Shown here: in pieces, positions 16,047-24,158 of the stretch | Numbering within the stretch: position 1 is the first letter of the stretch | How the letters are laid out: each line of letters opens with the position of its first letter | Assembly (NCBI GenBank): GCA_026400935.1 | Contig: JAPLNX010000326.1 | Span: forward strand, 1 to 32,383 | Length of the DNA: 32,383 bases | Source: Planctomycetia bacterium | GTDB lineage: Bacteria; Planctomycetota; Planctomycetia; Planctomycetales; Planctomycetaceae | Direction: 5' to 3' | The notes under the pieces: model-generated | Seen by the model: the letters and a program-made list of their open reading frames with translations, nothing else | What the model was told of the DNA's origin: nothing | Databases searched by the model: none | Position numbers and translations under genes: made by a program

Positions 16047-16297
16047 GACAACGTCCGATTCAGCAGGCGTTGCCGAACTTCCTCACGGACTTCTTCCCAA
16101 TCGGAAAGACAACTGGGATCACGTTCGGCCTCATCGATTCGACGCTTGATCTCCGCGACAAACTCCGGAGAGTCCGCGAATAACAATCCGTCTTCAGCGA
16201 AATTGTCGCCCAAGCTTTCACACGCTTTTTGAATCAACTCACGTCGATCTTCAATTGGAAGCTGCAAGACGGCATTCAATAGTTCCGTGGTACTCAT
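16043..16297 (-). CDS. Addiction-module component antitoxin (TIGR02574-like)
   Basis: 84 aa from ATG 16297, chosen for AAGGA 8 nt upstream; a TTG at 16324 would overlap DUF433. TTELLNAVLQLPIEDRREL is the family start, and the C-terminal WEEVREEVRQRL is the toxin-binding helix. It is the partner of the adjacent ParE-like toxin. DUF433 ends 11 nt upstream, so the three genes look co-transcribed. Confidence 0.9.
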   Translation of the reverse strand: MSTTELLNAVLQLPIEDRRELIQKACESLGDNFAEDGLLFADSPEFVAEIKRRIDEAERDPSCLSDWEEVREEVRQRLLNRTLS

Positions 16298-16308
16298 AGT
16301 TTGGTTCC

Positions 16309-16560
16309 TTACTTCGGAAGACAACGTGTGTCAGGAATGACGAACTGTTGTTTGGAGTATTCCAACACAGCGACCGCTTGCTCGCGAGTCACGTCAGGGA
16401 AGCAATCGAGAAAATCGTCGAGGTTCAGCCCGGACTTCAAGTTATTGAACAAGGCATCCACAGGGCAGTGAGTCCCCGCGAAACACGGCGATCCATTCAT
16501 TCGTTCGGGATCAACCCAGACCGGTAAGCTCGCGGGATAATTTTGGCCGAAGCTCATCAT
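16309..16560 (-). CDS. DUF433 small helix-turn-helix protein (antitoxin-like)
   Basis: 83 aa from ATG 16560 (a second ATG follows at once). WVDPERMNGSPCFAGTHCPV, then LDDFLDCFPDVTREQAVAVL is the DUF433 pattern: a short strand and a tri-helical DNA-binding unit often found as the antitoxin of PIN-like toxins. No such toxin is next to it; the following pair is antitoxin/ParE. It may regulate that operon (inference). Confidence 0.9.
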   Translation of the reverse strand: MMSFGQNYPASLPVWVDPERMNGSPCFAGTHCPVDALFNNLKSGLNLDDFLDCFPDVTREQAVAVLEYSKQQFVIPDTRCLPK

Positions 16561-16642
16561 GATCGGTCCCGACCAAGCGGAGTAGCGTCTTGATTTTGAC
16601 GGCTGTATTGAAAATCGAATCGAACTGAATTCATAAGAAAGT

Positions 16643-17746
16643 CTACCAACACGGCACATACAACTCTGCGGTGAGTATGACTTTCGACGGACGATCGACT
16701 CGGAGGTCCAGCACGACATGGCCTTCCTCAATCTTGTCGGCAACACCGACGCTAACGCTTTCGTAGTTCGTGTTCCTTTTCCCGGCGTCGAGTAAGTCCT
16801 GCCACAGTTCATCGGAAATGCGACCGAAAAGTTGGCCGTGACACATCGCGTCAACCAATCGATGTCTTGGAAGCACATTCTCCGGTTGCAGGTCCATCAC
16901 GCAAACGTTCGGGCAGATTTGATTCAGTTGCTTCAGGCCGGCGTCTGTGACTTGCGTGCCGTTCAAACGCAAGAGGCGGAGGCGTTTCAGGTCTGCAAAT
17001 GCCGCTAAGCCAGCATCCGTAATTTTGGTGTTTGTCAGATCGAGATAAACGAGTTCGTCGAACTTCATCGCCAAAAGTCCGACGTCAGTAACCGCCGTGT
17101 CTGTCAAGACCAATCCGTGAGGGCTGTATCGAATCATTTTCAGGCCATCGTCGGTGACTTGTGTGTTCGTGAGATTCAAGACTGTCGGACCGGAGATGTA
17201 TTCGCCACCCGGCTGACCCTTGAGGTCCACTCGTTCCGAAAACGTTTCAAAGATCGAATCGCCAAGATTCGTGTGAGCCAATGACAGATACCCAAGCTGC
17301 CATTGCTTGAAGCGATGTAGCCGAGGAAGACTCGCGTTCGTCACTTGAGTGTGTGACAAATCCAGATGACTTACCCAACGGTCGAAGCGTGACAAATCAA
17401 ACGCCGCGTCCGAGGTGTGAGTTTCATTGAGCCTTAGACCGAGCGTTCCTTCGTTGGCTTCCATCAAAGCCCGGACGACGGAGTCGGAAACTCCGGAAGC
17501 AGAGAAGTCAGCAAGTGTGTATCGCTCAAGTGGCGAAAGTCGTTCGACATCCTCAACTGTCATGCTGTCGCTGGAGTGACTTTCAAGCAGGACAACATCA
17601 TCACCAAGTCGCACGAGACTCGTGCCGTGACGCTCCAGTTCTTGCACAAATTGCTGCGTTCGCCATGCGGAGTAGCCTCGTACTCCCGCGCCACTCACAA
17701 GCACGATGAGCAAGCACCACAGCGATCGTCGCCAGATTGGCTTCAT
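16643..17746 (-). CDS. Membrane-anchored leucine-rich-repeat protein
   Basis: 367 aa. A signal/anchor helix (residues 8-25, LWCLLIVLVSGAGVRGYSAW) is followed by several ribonuclease-inhibitor-type LRRs. LNLTNTQVTDDGL, LVLTDTAVTDVGL, LDLTNTKITDAGL and LRLNGTQVTDAGL fall between about residues 190 and 275, with weaker repeats before them. The last about 85 residues are not LRR. The protein likely faces the periplasm and binds a protein partner. It starts 18 nt after the DUF1553 gene, so it may share its transcript. Confidence 0.88.
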   Translation of the reverse strand: MKPIWRRSLWCLLIVLVSGAGVRGYSAWRTQQFVQELERHGTSLVRLGDDVVLLESHSSDSMTVEDVERLSPLERYTLADFSASGVSDSVVRALMEANEGTLGLRLNETHTSDAAFDLSRFDRWVSHLDLSHTQVTNASLPRLHRFKQWQLGYLSLAHTNLGDSIFETFSERVDLKGQPGGEYISGPTVLNLTNTQVTDDGLKMIRYSPHGLVLTDTAVTDVGLLAMKFDELVYLDLTNTKITDAGLAAFADLKRLRLLRLNGTQVTDAGLKQLNQICPNVCVMDLQPENVLPRHRLVDAMCHGQLFGRISDELWQDLLDAGKRNTNYESVSVGVADKIEEGHVVLDLRVDRPSKVILTAELYVPCW

Positions 17747-17764
17747 GGAGGGCTCACGAGAAAG

Positions 17765-20700
17765 TCACTTCACGAACACGAACTCTTTGACATTGAACAG
17801 CACGTGGCAGAGGTCGGTCCAGACTTGGGCCTGTTTGGGCCAGACGTCAGCAGGAAGGTTGTAGGACTTCGCTTGTTCTTGCAGGAATGCGGTCGCCTCC
17901 GCTTGTTCGACGGTGCTCGGCGAGCGGGTGAAGGCGTCGAGATACAGCCGCTCGATCCGTTGCTCCGGCGCGAGGTCGGGTTGTTCCTTCAGCGCTCGTT
18001 CGGCCCAGCGTTTCGACATGTCGAGCACGAACGGGTCGTTCAACAGGATCAGCGCTTGAGCGGGGACGTTCGAGACATTGCGGCGACCGATCCCCGTGAA
18101 CGGGATCGGCGTGTCGAAGGCGAGCATCATCGGCGACAGGAAATTGCGGTTGACCGAGATGTAAATGCTCCGTCGTCCGTCGCCGTCGAGCGGGCCGCTG
18201 TTGCCCGGTCGGCCGCGGCCCTGCATGAACGCGGTCAGATGAATCGGCACCGGCGGGCCGAGCGTCTTGCGGTCCAACCGGCCGGCGATCAGCAGCATCG
18301 AATCGCGGATCGCTTCTCCTTCCAGCCGATGCAGCGGAGCACGGTGCAGCCACAGATTCTGTGGATCGAGTTCGTTCGCCTTCACCGCGTCGTAGCCGAA
18401 CTCGTGAGAGTTCGGACGGTCTTTCGCGCCAGCCTCCGAAGTCTCACGACTTCGGCTACGTGACGAGTCGGCATCGCTCGCCATTTGCCATGTATTCGTC
18501 AGCACGATCCGTCGAATGAGTCGCTTCAATGACCAGCCGTCGGCGACGAACGATCCGGCGAGATGGTCGAGCAGCTCCGGGTGAGTCGGCTCCTTGCCGA
18601 GCACTCCGAAGTTATCGACCGACTCGACGAGACCTCGACCAAACAGGTGATGCCAGACTCGATTCACTGCGACTCGCGGGACAAGCGGATTTGTTTTCGA
18701 GTCGATCATCCGCAGTGCGAACTGCAATCGTCCGCTGCCGTCTGTCTCGCTCAATGGTGGTAACGCGAGACCGCCAAGTGCTTCGAGATCGCGGCGAGCG
18801 GCGAGCGGGCCGAGATTTTTGTGGCTGCCTCGAATGAAGATGTTTTCGTCGATGCCGTTGCCGTCACAGATCGCGATCGAACGCATCGGATCGGGAATCG
18901 CCACGTCCGGTTCGGGCGAGCGGGGCGGTGTCTGTTCTCCGGCGAAATCGACAAGCGGAATCAGGGCGGTCGCCAATTTCTCCGCTGACTCAATCGACGC
19001 GTCGCCGAGCAGCTTCGCATGGCTCGGATGCGGAGCGGTGATCGGTTCTGGACCGCCGTTGCTGAAACGGATTTCCTCGCAGGCAATCCAGCCGTCGCCG
19101 TCGTCGATCAGTTCGATGTAGGCTCGGCGGCCGAGATGGTTTTGCAGATCGCCCCCCTCGCGCATCCAGACCCATTTGCCGTCGGTGTTGACCTCAAAGG
19201 TCGTTCCGCCGAACAGCAGGCCGCTGAAATCCATCATTTGATAGCCGTCGAGCACCAATCGAATCCGCCCGTTCTTTCCGGCGACTCGATACAGAATCTG
19301 CGGCTGCGTGATCGTGAATGTCGGCGACCGCAACACGCCGCGCAGCCGCGGATGCAGTTCGCCGCTGTGAGCGATGCCGCTGGCGTTGGGTTGGTCGCCG
19401 AAGCTCCAGCCGGTTGCGAACCAGGTTGAGGATGCCAATTTTGGATTTTGGATTTTGGATTTTCGATCTGAACCCTGCTCGCCGCCGTTCTGAAAATCCA
19501 CAAACTTCACGGACGAAAAATCCGCGAACAACTCGGACTTCGCCGCAGCTTCTCCAGCACGCTTGTGTTCGGCAGCTACACGGTCAGCCATTTGTTGCTT
19601 CTTCGCGGCGAACTTTTCTCTGTCGCTTGCGTCAGCAGGGAGTGAAGCGAACTCATGCCACAGCCACAGCGGGTGAGCGGGGGATTTGACGGCGTCCGAA
19701 CGCAGCTCGCTGACCCAGCGATGCAGCGTGTTCAGATCCAAGTTCCGTTCGCGAGCGACTATCTCGACCGGTCGCCGCGTCGTCAGTCCTTTGCCGTTTG
19801 AGAAGACGATCTGGTCGAGGTTGATGTGTCCCCAACCCCCTTTGTGATCGTCGATCACTTCCAGCACAGCCTCTTTGCCGAGCCACTGCGTCACGTCCCA
19901 CGCGGCGGGTTCCAGTCGTTCGTCGTTCTTCCCGGTCCCGGTCTGCACCAGTTGCCCGCCGACTTTCAAATTGAAACAGGTCATGCCGGTGTGATTGCCC
20001 CCGCCGATCAAGAAGCGGATCGCGGAATGCCGGATGACGAACGGTTTCGAGGTCAGCTTTCCGGTGTGACCGTCGTTGCCCAAGTACGAATTCAACAACC
20101 GTTGTCCCTCGAACCCGGCGACGGGCATTTGATTCTTCGCCGCCCCCGCTTCCGTTCGTTCAAACGCGGGACCGACCGCGATCCACTTGTTGGAAAACCG
20201 CTCCGTCTCGAAATCATCGAACACTTCGTCAGCTATCGCGGAATCGTTCGCGCTGTCACTCGGCTTCGGCGTGCCGTGCAACACCTCGCGAGCGGCGAGG
20301 AGATAGGCCGCTACGTTTTCGGACGTCACGGTTGCTGCCGCTGCCGTAGTCGCAGTGCGTCGCTTCTTCAATTCCGTTACCGCCGTCGCGATCTTCCCAC
20401 CTGGATCGAGATACGCCGTCTGCCGCCGCGAACTCTGCATGAACCCGGCCAGCGCGTAATAGTCGCGCGTGGAAATCGCATCGAACTTGTGATCGTGACA
20501 CCGCGCGCAAGCTACCGTCATCGCCAGAAACGTCTTCGAGAAGACATCCAACTGATTGTCGATTCGCGCGGCCTGTTCCCCCTTCGCATCAACCGGCGCG
20601 TGCTTGTCTTCACCGAGAAACCAGAAGCCGGTGGCGATGAGGGATTCGTTATAGCCTTCGGTCGGGTGGCGGCGAGCCGCCAACGTAGACCGGTCACTTC

Positions 20701-21706
20701 GTGACCGGAGATTCGACTCACGGAGTGAGTCGTTTACATTGGACATCAAATCCCCCGCGACATGCTCGACAACAAACCGGTCATACGGCACATCCGCGTT
20801 GAGCGCGCGAATGACATAGTCACGATACTCAGGCGCGTGATGCAGCGGGTAATCGAATTCATGGCCGAGCGTCTCGGCGTAGCGGACCAGGTCAAGCCAA
20901 TGCCGTCCCCAGCGTTCGCCGAAGTGCGGCGAGTCGAGCAAACGATCGACAACGCGTGCGAGTGCTTCGCGAGTCGGAGCGGTGTCGGCGACAAACTCGT
21001 CGGCTTCGGCCAGTGTTGGCGGTAGACCGATCAGCGCAAAGTAAACTCGTCGCACCATCGTGCGACGATCGGCGGGAGCGGTGTGAGACAAGCCGCGTTC
21101 TTGCAGCTTGGCCAGGATGAATTGGTCGATGTTGTCGGCGTCGCGAAACGCTGCGGCGTTCGACTTCGGGTCAGCCTGGAATGGCTGACGGACTTTCGGT
21201 GGCTCGAAATGTGAGATTGGTTTCCAAGCCCAATGCTTTGCTTTGCGTTCCGCGAGTGGGAACACGTCGAGCTTTTTGTCCTGAGCTGGATCATCCTTGC
21301 CGACGCTCCACGGAGCACCCCGCTTGACCCACTCAGTGAGTATTGCCACTTCGCCATCTGGCATGCGTGACTTCGGCGGCATTTCGAAATCGACGTAGTT
21401 GATCGCCTTGACCAGCAAACTTTCACCCGGCTTCCCCGGCACGATCGCCGCGCCGGAATCACCGCCGCGCAACATCGCTGCACGCGACGCGAAGCTCAGT
21501 CCCCCCTTCAAAACTTTCGTCTCCGGCCCATGGCACTCAAAGCATCGAGCCTCCAACAACGGCTTGACTTTCGTCGTGAAAAATTCGACGGAGGCCGCAT
21601 CAAACACCGTCGTCTCTTGCGAGCCGGCTCGATCATGCGGCCACGCGATGAGGACCGCAACGCTCAAGCCGATCAAAACAAAGTGACGTTGAGCAAGCGT
21701 CATCAT
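17765..21706 (-). CDS. PSCyt1-DUF1549-DUF1553 cytochrome-type protein
   Basis: 1313 aa from ATG 21706, with AGGAG about 8 nt upstream; the start overlaps the previous gene's stop (ATGA). A signal peptide is followed by a cytochrome c-like PSCyt1 domain with C55-F-E-C58-H59. DUF1549 (about 195-400) ends near a second CxxCH, CARCHDHKFD (about 399). The middle of the protein (about 500-900) has beta-rich sequence I do not recognise. DUF1553 (about 970-1300) closes it. Such proteins are exported and thought to be redox partners of DUF1501 enzymes. Three in-frame repeat-derived insertions are visible: three hairpins at 20668-20732, KSKIQNPK low-complexity at 19437-19469, and nested palindromes at 18391-18460. 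They lie in loops between conserved blocks. The DUF1501 gene is about 2 kb away instead of adjacent. Confidence 0.93.
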   Translation of the reverse strand: MMTLAQRHFVLIGLSVAVLIAWPHDRAGSQETTVFDAASVEFFTTKVKPLLEARCFECHGPETKVLKGGLSFASRAAMLRGGDSGAAIVPGKPGESLLVKAINYVDFEMPPKSRMPDGEVAILTEWVKRGAPWSVGKDDPAQDKKLDVFPLAERKAKHWAWKPISHFEPPKVRQPFQADPKSNAAAFRDADNIDQFILAKLQERGLSHTAPADRRTMVRRVYFALIGLPPTLAEADEFVADTAPTREALARVVDRLLDSPHFGERWGRHWLDLVRYAETLGHEFDYPLHHAPEYRDYVIRALNADVPYDRFVVEHVAGDLMSNVNDSLRESNLRSRSDRSTLAARRHPTEGYNESLIATGFWFLGEDKHAPVDAKGEQAARIDNQLDVFSKTFLAMTVACARCHDHKFDAISTRDYYALAGFMQSSRRQTAYLDPGGKIATAVTELKKRRTATTAAAATVTSENVAAYLLAAREVLHGTPKPSDSANDSAIADEVFDDFETERFSNKWIAVGPAFERTEAGAAKNQMPVAGFEGQRLLNSYLGNDGHTGKLTSKPFVIRHSAIRFLIGGGNHTGMTCFNLKVGGQLVQTGTGKNDERLEPAAWDVTQWLGKEAVLEVIDDHKGGWGHINLDQIVFSNGKGLTTRRPVEIVARERNLDLNTLHRWVSELRSDAVKSPAHPLWLWHEFASLPADASDREKFAAKKQQMADRVAAEHKRAGEAAAKSELFADFSSVKFVDFQNGGEQGSDRKSKIQNPKLASSTWFATGWSFGDQPNASGIAHSGELHPRLRGVLRSPTFTITQPQILYRVAGKNGRIRLVLDGYQMMDFSGLLFGGTTFEVNTDGKWVWMREGGDLQNHLGRRAYIELIDDGDGWIACEEIRFSNGGPEPITAPHPSHAKLLGDASIESAEKLATALIPLVDFAGEQTPPRSPEPDVAIPDPMRSIAICDGNGIDENIFIRGSHKNLGPLAARRDLEALGGLALPPLSETDGSGRLQFALRMIDSKTNPLVPRVAVNRVWHHLFGRGLVESVDNFGVLGKEPTHPELLDHLAGSFVADGWSLKRLIRRIVLTNTWQMASDADSSRSRSRETSEAGAKDRPNSHEFGYDAVKANELDPQNLWLHRAPLHRLEGEAIRDSMLLIAGRLDRKTLGPPVPIHLTAFMQGRGRPGNSGPLDGDGRRSIYISVNRNFLSPMMLAFDTPIPFTGIGRRNVSNVPAQALILLNDPFVLDMSKRWAERALKEQPDLAPEQRIERLYLDAFTRSPSTVEQAEATAFLQEQAKSYNLPADVWPKQAQVWTDLCHVLFNVKEFVFVK
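18391..18460. repeat. Nested palindromic repeat inside the DUF1553 gene
   Basis: CGTAGCCGAA (18391-18400) pairs with 18451-18460. Two inner hairpins lie within it: CCGAACT/AGTTCGG at 18396-18415 and CCGAAGTC/GACTTCGG at 18436-18455. It adds about 25 residues, partly SRSRETSEAGAKD, without breaking the frame. Confidence 0.7.
20668..20732. repeat. Three tandem hairpins inside the DUF1553 gene
   Basis: Three perfect short stems occur in a row: GGCGG/CCGCC (20668-20681), CCGGTCAC/GTGACCGG with a 3-nt loop (20690-20708) and CGACTCAC/GTGAGTCG with a 3-nt loop (20714-20732). In frame this adds about 22 residues (SLRESNLRSRSDRSTLAARR) between conserved DUF1549 segments. Confidence 0.75.
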
Positions 21707-22053
21707 GACTGCGACTCCTGTTGGGGCGTAAGCTGTCTTATCCAATGGGCGATTCCGAATGGGACGCAGCAGGACAGAGCGGTCCAGGCAAACCACCATT
21801 GCCGCAATAAGTCGGCGAGCTGTATCCGCAAGACGAGATAGCCTGAGATTTGGTTTCCGAAACCGAGCAGTATCACTGGCGTCAACAAGCTGGAATTCAA
21901 CGTGTCTTCTTCATCCTTGGAAAGTCTGCCGTCATTGTTTTCGCGAAGTCCCTTTTCAACAAAACGTCTCACCGACCATTCCGTGTGAATGCAAAAACTC
22001 AGCCCAATGATGATGAGCAGCGCGGCGATCAAGGTGGCAATGGCATATCGCAT
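21703..22053 (-). CDS. Small two-helix membrane protein with EF-hand-like loop
   Basis: 116 aa from ATG 22053; the longer open frame upstream is mostly repeat DNA. An N-terminal membrane helix (YAIATLIAALLIIIGLSFCI) is followed by an acidic segment ENNDGRLSKDEED that resembles an EF-hand calcium loop, then a second hydrophobic region, WWFAWTALSCCVPFGIAHW. I do not recognise a family. Its stop overlaps the DUF1553 start by ATGA, so the two are probably translated together and the protein may assist its partner in the membrane (inference). Confidence 0.65.
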   Translation of the reverse strand: MRYAIATLIAALLIIIGLSFCIHTEWSVRRFVEKGLRENNDGRLSKDEEDTLNSSLLTPVILLGFGNQISGYLVLRIQLADLLRQWWFAWTALSCCVPFGIAHWIRQLTPQQESQS

Positions 22054-22075
22054 GAGAGACCTGAAGTCGGGAGAA

Positions 22076-22103
22076 CGGCGGGGTCGAGAGACCCGCGCCG
22101 AAC
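22076..22103. repeat. Single arm of the 5817/5948 repeat family
   Basis: CGGCGGGGTCGAGAGACCCG and the following CGCCGAACG closely match the arms at 5817-5847 and 5948-5978. It abuts the palindrome at 22112, so several repeat types cluster here. Confidence 0.55.
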
Positions 22104-22111
22104 GCCACGGA

Positions 22112-22174
22112 GAATGGGCACTCTTGCCTGTTCCGCTTTTTACGAAAACCAAGGACGGGCAAGAGTGCCCATCC
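22112..22174. repeat. Dispersed palindrome downstream of glutathione peroxidase gene
   Basis: GAATGGGCACTCTTGCCTGTTCC (22112-22134) pairs with GGACGGGCAAGAGTGCCCAT(CC) (22153-22174). It begins 8 nt after the stop of the minus-strand peroxidase gene, where it could act as a terminator or mRNA-stabilising hairpin. The same sequence occurs at 32260-32312. Confidence 0.85.
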
Positions 22175-22181
22175 TCCAGAA

Positions 22182-22763
22182 CTATTTCGCTAATTCTGCT
22201 TCGATCGCCTTCACGACCTCTTCCGAATCCGGTTGCACGCCGGTGCGGAAGCGGCCGACGATTTTGCCTTCTTTACTGATGAGGAATTTCTCGAAGTTCC
22301 ACTTCACGGGGCCAGCGTCCTTCGCGAACGCTTCCTTCGACGTGAGTTCCTTGAAGAGGTCTGCGGCCTTCTCGCCGTTGACATCGACCTTCGAAAACAT
22401 GTCGAACTTGACGCCGTAGTTCTTCTGGCAGAAGTCGGCGACCTCTTCATCGTTGCCCGGTTCTTGCTTGCCGAATTGATTACAAGGGAAGCCGAGGACG
22501 GCGAGACCCTTTTCGTTGTACTTCTCATGCAAGACCTCGAGCGGCTTGTACTGCGGAGTCGCTCCACACTGGCTGGCGACGTTGACGACCAGCAGCACTT
22601 TGCCTTTGTACTTCGAGAGGTCAACCTTCTTGCCGGTCAACGTCTTCATCTCATGCTTGAGCAACGGCGGGACGTCCGCTTTCTTTTCTTCGGCGGACAC
22701 GAACACACCGGCGAACAACGCCGTCGATAACGCACAGGTTAGAGCAAGAACTAACGACTTCAT
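22182..22763 (-). CDS. Secreted glutathione peroxidase family protein
   Basis: 193 aa from ATG 22763 with GGAG 7 nt upstream. A signal peptide of about 24 residues (LVLALTCALSTALFAGVFVSA) means it is exported, unlike the usual cytoplasmic forms. The catalytic residues are present: peroxidatic cysteine C66 in NVASQCGATPQY, the GFPCNQFGKQEPG motif (C94 possible resolving cysteine) and W155 in WNFEKFLI. It would reduce hydroperoxides in the periplasm, probably using a thioredoxin-like donor. It is followed by a strong palindrome. Confidence 0.95.
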   Translation of the reverse strand: MKSLVLALTCALSTALFAGVFVSAEEKKADVPPLLKHEMKTLTGKKVDLSKYKGKVLLVVNVASQCGATPQYKPLEVLHEKYNEKGLAVLGFPCNQFGKQEPGNDEEVADFCQKNYGVKFDMFSKVDVNGEKAADLFKELTSKEAFAKDAGPVKWNFEKFLISKEGKIVGRFRTGVQPDSEEVVKAIEAELAK

Positions 22764-22925
22764 GGCAGGTCTCCAAAATGGGGGGGAGTAAAGGTGGGAC
22801 GACAAACGAGCTGCTTTCACGGTTGCCCTCTCGTAACAGCGAGAGGATTGCCAACGCACAACCGACACTCGTATCACTTCAAAGTGTCTCTGTGCGTCCG
22901 GCATTCGTCTCGCGGAGCGAAACGG

Positions 22926-24104
22926 CTACAACGACTTCAGCCACGAGAACAGCATATCTCCGATCTGGGCGTAACCGGAAGCGGCTGGATGGACGCCATT
23001 ATTCAGTCGAGCGAGTTTTTCGTCGTTCGCCGCATTCGCCGAGACACTTTCTGTCGGGTAGTTGTGGAGGCAATCTAGGCCAATATACGTCGGGATGACG
23101 TAGAGTTTCTCCACATCACGACCAGCGTATTTCTCCAGCATTCGCTCGACCAGTCGATGTTGATTTCGCTTGTACTGCCAGCGCGTTTGGCCCGAACCGT
23201 AATTGGAACCGAAAGCATCTTGCGTCGCGGCGGGGGGCACAGGCAAGAGGATCGCGACCTTCGTCGACGGGCTTTGCTGACGCAGCATCTGCACTACCAA
23301 GTCCAGGTGCTTGAGCATGTCTTCGATCCCTGCTTCGATCGTTTCGTCGTTGAACGAAAAGATGTCGTTTGGGCCGAGGAAGATCGTCGCCACATCGGGA
23401 AAGCGGCCTTCATTCACGTCGCGGCAGTAACGCACGAAGTCGAGCTTCGGTTGGCCGTCGTCTCCGCGATACAGAAACGGGCTGCCTCGTTTGGCGTATT
23501 CGCCCGTGCGAGCGGTCTCGGCAAAGTGGGTCGCGAATCGCCGCGCCGTCCAGCCGCCGTAGCCTTCGTGACGATTCGGGTTCGGGTCGCCGAGCCAATG
23601 CGAGCCGATCAGCGACAGCTTGGGGTTTCCCGGTTTGCCGCTCAGTTCGAGCAGCCGTTGCGTGTAGACCGACGAGTGCGTCAGGCTGTCGCCGATGCAG
23701 AGGACGCTCAGCGCTTGCCCGTCGTTCCGATTGGCCGCGACAACTTTCACCACCGTCTTGGCGGAAGCGATCACGCGATTCTCGGCGTCGCGCACATCGA
23801 GCTGAAAAGGATGCTCGCCGACATCGGCTTCAGTCGGCGTCCATATCCAGCGTTCGACCTGTTGCCGTCCCTTCGAGCAAACCGCGTCAAACACAAAGTT
23901 CGCGGGGTTCACAACGAGGCATACATTGTCCAAGTAGACGTTGCATTCCAGCCCAACGACGGCAGGAATCGAAGCGGGAAGAGTCAGGCGGATGTTCACA
24001 CCGGTTTGGGCGACTGGGGCTTTCGGCAATGCATCATCAGCGCCGGCATCCCGAGCAAAAACCAAAACCGACAATATCGACAGCACAAACACGCATCGTT
24101 TCAT
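22926..24104 (-). CDS. Secreted SGNH/GDSL hydrolase
   Basis: 392 aa with a signal peptide (residues 1-22). Residues 30-125 form a beta-sandwich-like N-terminal domain. The SGNH hydrolase domain then shows GDSLTHS (nucleophile S140), Gly in GYGGWT (about 182), N246 in LGPNDIF and catalytic H372 in NGVHPAASGY. This is an esterase or carbohydrate deacetylase acting outside the cytoplasm, with unknown substrate. It lies upstream of the peroxidase gene on the same strand, about 160 nt away. Confidence 0.93.
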   Translation of the reverse strand: MKRCVFVLSILSVLVFARDAGADDALPKAPVAQTGVNIRLTLPASIPAVVGLECNVYLDNVCLVVNPANFVFDAVCSKGRQQVERWIWTPTEADVGEHPFQLDVRDAENRVIASAKTVVKVVAANRNDGQALSVLCIGDSLTHSSVYTQRLLELSGKPGNPKLSLIGSHWLGDPNPNRHEGYGGWTARRFATHFAETARTGEYAKRGSPFLYRGDDGQPKLDFVRYCRDVNEGRFPDVATIFLGPNDIFSFNDETIEAGIEDMLKHLDLVVQMLRQQSPSTKVAILLPVPPAATQDAFGSNYGSGQTRWQYKRNQHRLVERMLEKYAGRDVEKLYVIPTYIGLDCLHNYPTESVSANAANDEKLARLNNGVHPAASGYAQIGDMLFSWLKSL

Positions 24105-24158
24105 GATTTTACCTCTTGATGGCTTTGGGTGGCTTGCCGGAATGCAAGACCCTTTGAT

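Noticed and set aside
16561-16878. Upstream extension of the DUF433 frame to 189 codons
   Set aside because: The extension is antisense-like Ser/Arg-rich sequence overlapping the end of the LRR gene. DUF433 similarity begins at the ATG at 16560.
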